DNA from: Alistipes timonensis JC136
Lineage (GTDB): Bacteria > Bacteroidota > Bacteroidia > Bacteroidales > Rikenellaceae
Length of the DNA: 64,000 bases
NCBI RefSeq assembly: GCF_900107675.1
Contig: NZ_FNRI01000005.1
Span: 124,001 to 188,000, forward strand
Reading direction: 5' to 3'
The notes beneath the pieces were generated by a model. It was not told where the DNA came from, did no database searches, and saw nothing but the letters and a program-made list of their open reading frames with translations. The first letter of the stretch is position 1, and the number at the start of each line of letters is the position of its first letter. This document shows positions 61,767-64,000 of the stretch, piece after piece. A program made the position numbers and the translations under genes.

Positions 61767-63257
61767 TTACAGCGTCACCCCGGTCTTGAAGATGGCGATC
61801 TCCTTGAAACCGGTCTTTTCGTGCTTGAGGTGTTCGCCGTCGGCCGTGGCCATCACCTTGTCGATGAAGCGGTCCAGCACCGCCTGCGGCTCCTCGTCCT
61901 CGACCAGCGTTCCGGCGTTGAAATCGATCCAGTTGGCTTTGAATTCCGAGAGCTGGGTGTTGGTCGAAATCTTCATCGTCGGGACGAAAGCCCCGAACGG
62001 CGTACCGCGGCCCGTGGTGAAGAGCACCATCTGACAGCCCGACAGGGCCAGCGCCGAGGCGGCCACGAGATCGTTGCCCGGAGCCTGCAACAGATTGAGG
62101 CCCTGCCTGGTAATGGGCTGCGCATAGTTCAGCACATCGACGACGGGCTGTGCCCCGCCCTTCTGCACACAACCCAAAGATTTCTCCTCGAGCGTCGTGA
62201 TGCCGCCTTTCTTGTTGCCCGGCGAGGGATTCTCGTAGATCGGCTGGTCGAACTTGCGGAAATAGTGCTTGAAATCGTTGATCAGGCAGACCGTCTCGTC
62301 GAAGATCCGGCGGTCCGCGGCGCGGTCCATCAGAATCGTCTCGGCACCGAACATCTCGGGAACCTCCGTCAGCACCGTGGTCCCGCCCTGCGCGACCAGC
62401 CAGTCGGAAAACAGCCCCACCAGCGGATTGGCCGTGATGCCGGAGAAACCGTCCGAGCCACCGCACTTCAGCCCCACTTTGAGGTAAGAAAGCGGAAGCG
62501 GCCGGCGTTTATCGCTTTTCGTTTTTTCGACCAGCCCGCGGCAGATTTCGAACCCTGCCTCGATCTCGTCCTCGACCTCCTGCGCAATCAGGAATTTCAC
62601 ACGCTCGTCATCCCACGCGCCGATCACCTCTTTCAGGGCCGACACCTGATTATTCTCGCACCCGAGGCCCAGCACCAGCACGGCGCCTGCATTGGGATGC
62701 TTCACCAGCGCCGCCAGCGCTTTCTGCGTGTTGGCGTGGTCGTCGCCCAACTGCGAACAGCCGTAATTGTGGGTATAGACCCGCACGTCGTCGAGGTGCG
62801 AACAGTCGCACTCGCGCTTCACGCGCTCGACGATGGCCTGCGCCTGTCCGTTGACGCACCCCACCGAGGGCACGATCCACAACTCGTTGCGAATGCCCAT
62901 CGTATCGTTCCTGCGCAGGTAGCCCATGACCTTCACGTCGCGCCGGGGATACGTCACGTCGTAGACCTTCGGGGCATAGGTGTATTCGAGGTCGTCACGA
63001 AGGTTGGTCTTCAGGTTGTGGGAGTGAATCCACCCACCCTGCGGGACCTCCTCCGTGGCATGACCGATCGGATAGCCGTATTTCACGACGTTCTCGCCCG
63101 CGGCGATGTCGCGCAGGGCGAACTTGTGCCCCCGGGCGATGTCGTCCCGGAGCGTCACGACGGCACCGTCGACATCGACCGTCTCGCCCTTGTGCAGGTC
63201 ATCGGCCAGCGCGACGGCGACATTGTCCGCGGCATTGATTTTCAGAAATCGTTTCAT
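61767..63257 (-). CDS. uxaA: Altronate dehydratase
   Basis: 496 residues from the ATG at 63257 (MKRFLKINAADNVAVAL). The N-terminal SAF-like domain includes DVDGAVVTLRDDIARGHKFA and KYGYPIGHATEEV; the C-terminal catalytic part has VPSVGCVNGQAQ, HNYGCSQLGDD, GLGCENNQ, KCGGSDGFSGITANP and LFTTGRGTPFG. This is UxaA, which dehydrates D-altronate to 2-keto-3-deoxygluconate. It lies 70 bases downstream of uxaB on the same strand, so both work in hexuronate catabolism. Confidence 0.95.
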   Translation of the reverse strand: MKRFLKINAADNVAVALADDLHKGETVDVDGAVVTLRDDIARGHKFALRDIAAGENVVKYGYPIGHATEEVPQGGWIHSHNLKTNLRDDLEYTYAPKVYDVTYPRRDVKVMGYLRRNDTMGIRNELWIVPSVGCVNGQAQAIVERVKRECDCSHLDDVRVYTHNYGCSQLGDDHANTQKALAALVKHPNAGAVLVLGLGCENNQVSALKEVIGAWDDERVKFLIAQEVEDEIEAGFEICRGLVEKTKSDKRRPLPLSYLKVGLKCGGSDGFSGITANPLVGLFSDWLVAQGGTTVLTEVPEMFGAETILMDRAADRRIFDETVCLINDFKHYFRKFDQPIYENPSPGNKKGGITTLEEKSLGCVQKGGAQPVVDVLNYAQPITRQGLNLLQAPGNDLVAASALALSGCQMVLFTTGRGTPFGAFVPTMKISTNTQLSEFKANWIDFNAGTLVEDEEPQAVLDRFIDKVMATADGEHLKHEKTGFKEIAIFKTGVTL

Positions 63258-63327
63258 AATCATCGTGTGCTGAAAAGGGCAGGAACGGCCTCCGAAAAGA
63301 CGCCGCACCCTGCCCTCCAAAGGTAAA

Positions 63328-64000
63328 TTAATTCTTCAGAAACTTCGCCAAGGCGCCCTCCATGCCCAACGCCTCGATGTCGCGGACATAGCCCGCAACA
63401 GCCGGGATGAAGCCCGGAACTTCCGAGAAATCGACGGTGAAGATACCGCTCTCTTTCACGATTTTCGTGACGGTGGCCTCGATGTCGGCCGAATCCCAGT
63501 TCGCACGGATATACTCCACGAACTCCTTCGTATCGTCGGGCTCGAAGCCGCTCTTGGGGCTGTAAAGGGTCATCAGCGCCGCAAAGGTGAAGCACTCGTG
63601 CTCGGCGATGCGCTGCGCTTTGAACCAATTATCGCGGACGGTCGGATAGTTGCGCGCCTCCCACTTCGACAGCGAATTGAGCGAGATGGACCGGAGCATG
63701 TGTTTGATAAAGGGGTTGTAGAAACGCTCCAGAATCCCGGCGGCGAACTTCTTCAGCTCGGTCTGGTCCTCCTCGATCATCGGAATCACCTCCTCGGCGA
63801 CCATGTCGTTGACGAACTTTTCAATCGCGGGGGTGTCGAAAGCGTCCATCACCGTCTCGCAGCCCATTTGCAGGGCGATGGGCACCATGCCCGTGTGCGA
63901 ACCGTTCAGGATGCGGACCTTTTTGTCGCGGAACTGTTTGATCGACGGCATGAAGATCACATGCAACCCCGCCTTGTCCAGCGGCAGCTCCTTCATCACC
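63328..64000 (-). CDS. uxaB: Tagaturonate reductase / altronate oxidoreductase, N-terminal part missing
   Basis: The visible 223 residues are the C-terminal mannitol-dehydrogenase-type domain, and the reading frame is open to the window edge (the N-terminal Rossmann domain lies beyond). Signatures: FRDKKVRILNGSHTGMVPIA with the catalytic Lys/His region, RFYNPFIKHMLRSISLNSLSKW. The family reduces tagaturonate with NADH to altronate, the substrate of UxaA. The pair gives galacturonate conversion to 2-keto-3-deoxygluconate. Confidence 0.93.
   Translation of the reverse strand, partial: VMKELPLDKAGLHVIFMPSIKQFRDKKVRILNGSHTGMVPIALQMGCETVMDAFDTPAIEKFVNDMVAEEVIPMIEEDQTELKKFAAGILERFYNPFIKHMLRSISLNSLSKWEARNYPTVRDNWFKAQRIAEHECFTFAALMTLYSPKSGFEPDDTKEFVEYIRANWDSADIEATVTKIVKESGIFTVDFSEVPGFIPAVAGYVRDIEALGMEGALAKFLKN

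Noticed and set aside
1..64000. CRISPR arrays, tRNA, rRNA and complete insertion sequences
   Set aside because: No regularly spaced repeats, cloverleaf-like sequences, rRNA cores or transposase ORFs were found on reading both strands.

Overview
The window looks like a GC-rich member of the Bacteroidales, most likely an Alistipes-like gut bacterium (inference). The sequence supports this with three SusC/SusD pairs, many Lys-Lys-initiated lipoproteins, Bacteroidetes-type promoters (TTTG, about 20 bases, TAnnTTTG) and sulfatase/GH-rich polysaccharide utilisation loci (PULs). No rRNA, tRNA or CRISPR array was found.

Layout. (1) 1-16.6 kb, plus strand: PUL 1 encodes an FAD-dependent oxidoreductase (cut by the window edge), a BACON-GH43 lipoprotein, two GH105 unsaturated-uronyl hydrolases, SusC, SusD, two bacterial-Ig/discoidin-like lipoproteins and a GH115 alpha-glucuronidase. 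The enzymes suggest a glucuronic-acid-decorated plant glycan such as glucuronoxylan, an arabinogalactan or a pectic side chain. (2) 16.6-19.1 kb: a decayed gap with an integrase remnant and a broken fimbrillin-like lipoprotein gene. (3) 19.1-40 kb, minus strand: PUL 2 runs GH88, SusC (frameshifted at a nine-base homopolymer), SusD, SusC, SusD, DUF1735-like lipoprotein, two endonuclease/exonuclease/phosphatase (EEP) lipoproteins, heparinase II/III-like lyase, a third EEP lipoprotein, S-type sulfatase, acyltransferase and DUF2264 lipoprotein. Two near-identical promoters, at 40.04 kb and 23.04 kb, appear to drive its two transcripts. The enzymes suggest a sulfated, uronic-acid-containing glycan of glycosaminoglycan type.

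(4) 40.4-57.1 kb: a heavily decayed mobile element. It carries ParB-like, DUF4120, ParDE, HU-like, UmuD-like, SRAP, SNF2-helicase, GNAT/IbrA/IbrB and excisionase-like HTH genes, plus a small two-gene cassette present twice in divergent orientation. About 7.8 kb of it (46.43-54.22 kb) is inverted relative to its ancestral order: the two halves of the SNF2 gene and the two halves of a UmuD-like gene lie on opposite strands at the two breakpoints, and flipping the segment back rejoins both.

(5) 57.3-64 kb: chromosomal genes for a GH130 enzyme, an RluB-type pseudouridine synthase with a long charged N-terminal extension, a MATE transporter, altronate dehydratase (uxaA) and the C-terminal part of tagaturonate/altronate oxidoreductase (uxaB). 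Both PULs should release uronic acids (or their unsaturated derivatives) and uxaAB is a hexuronate route, so these parts may be connected metabolically. No PUL regulator (hybrid two-component sensor or ECF sigma/anti-sigma pair) is visible in the window.
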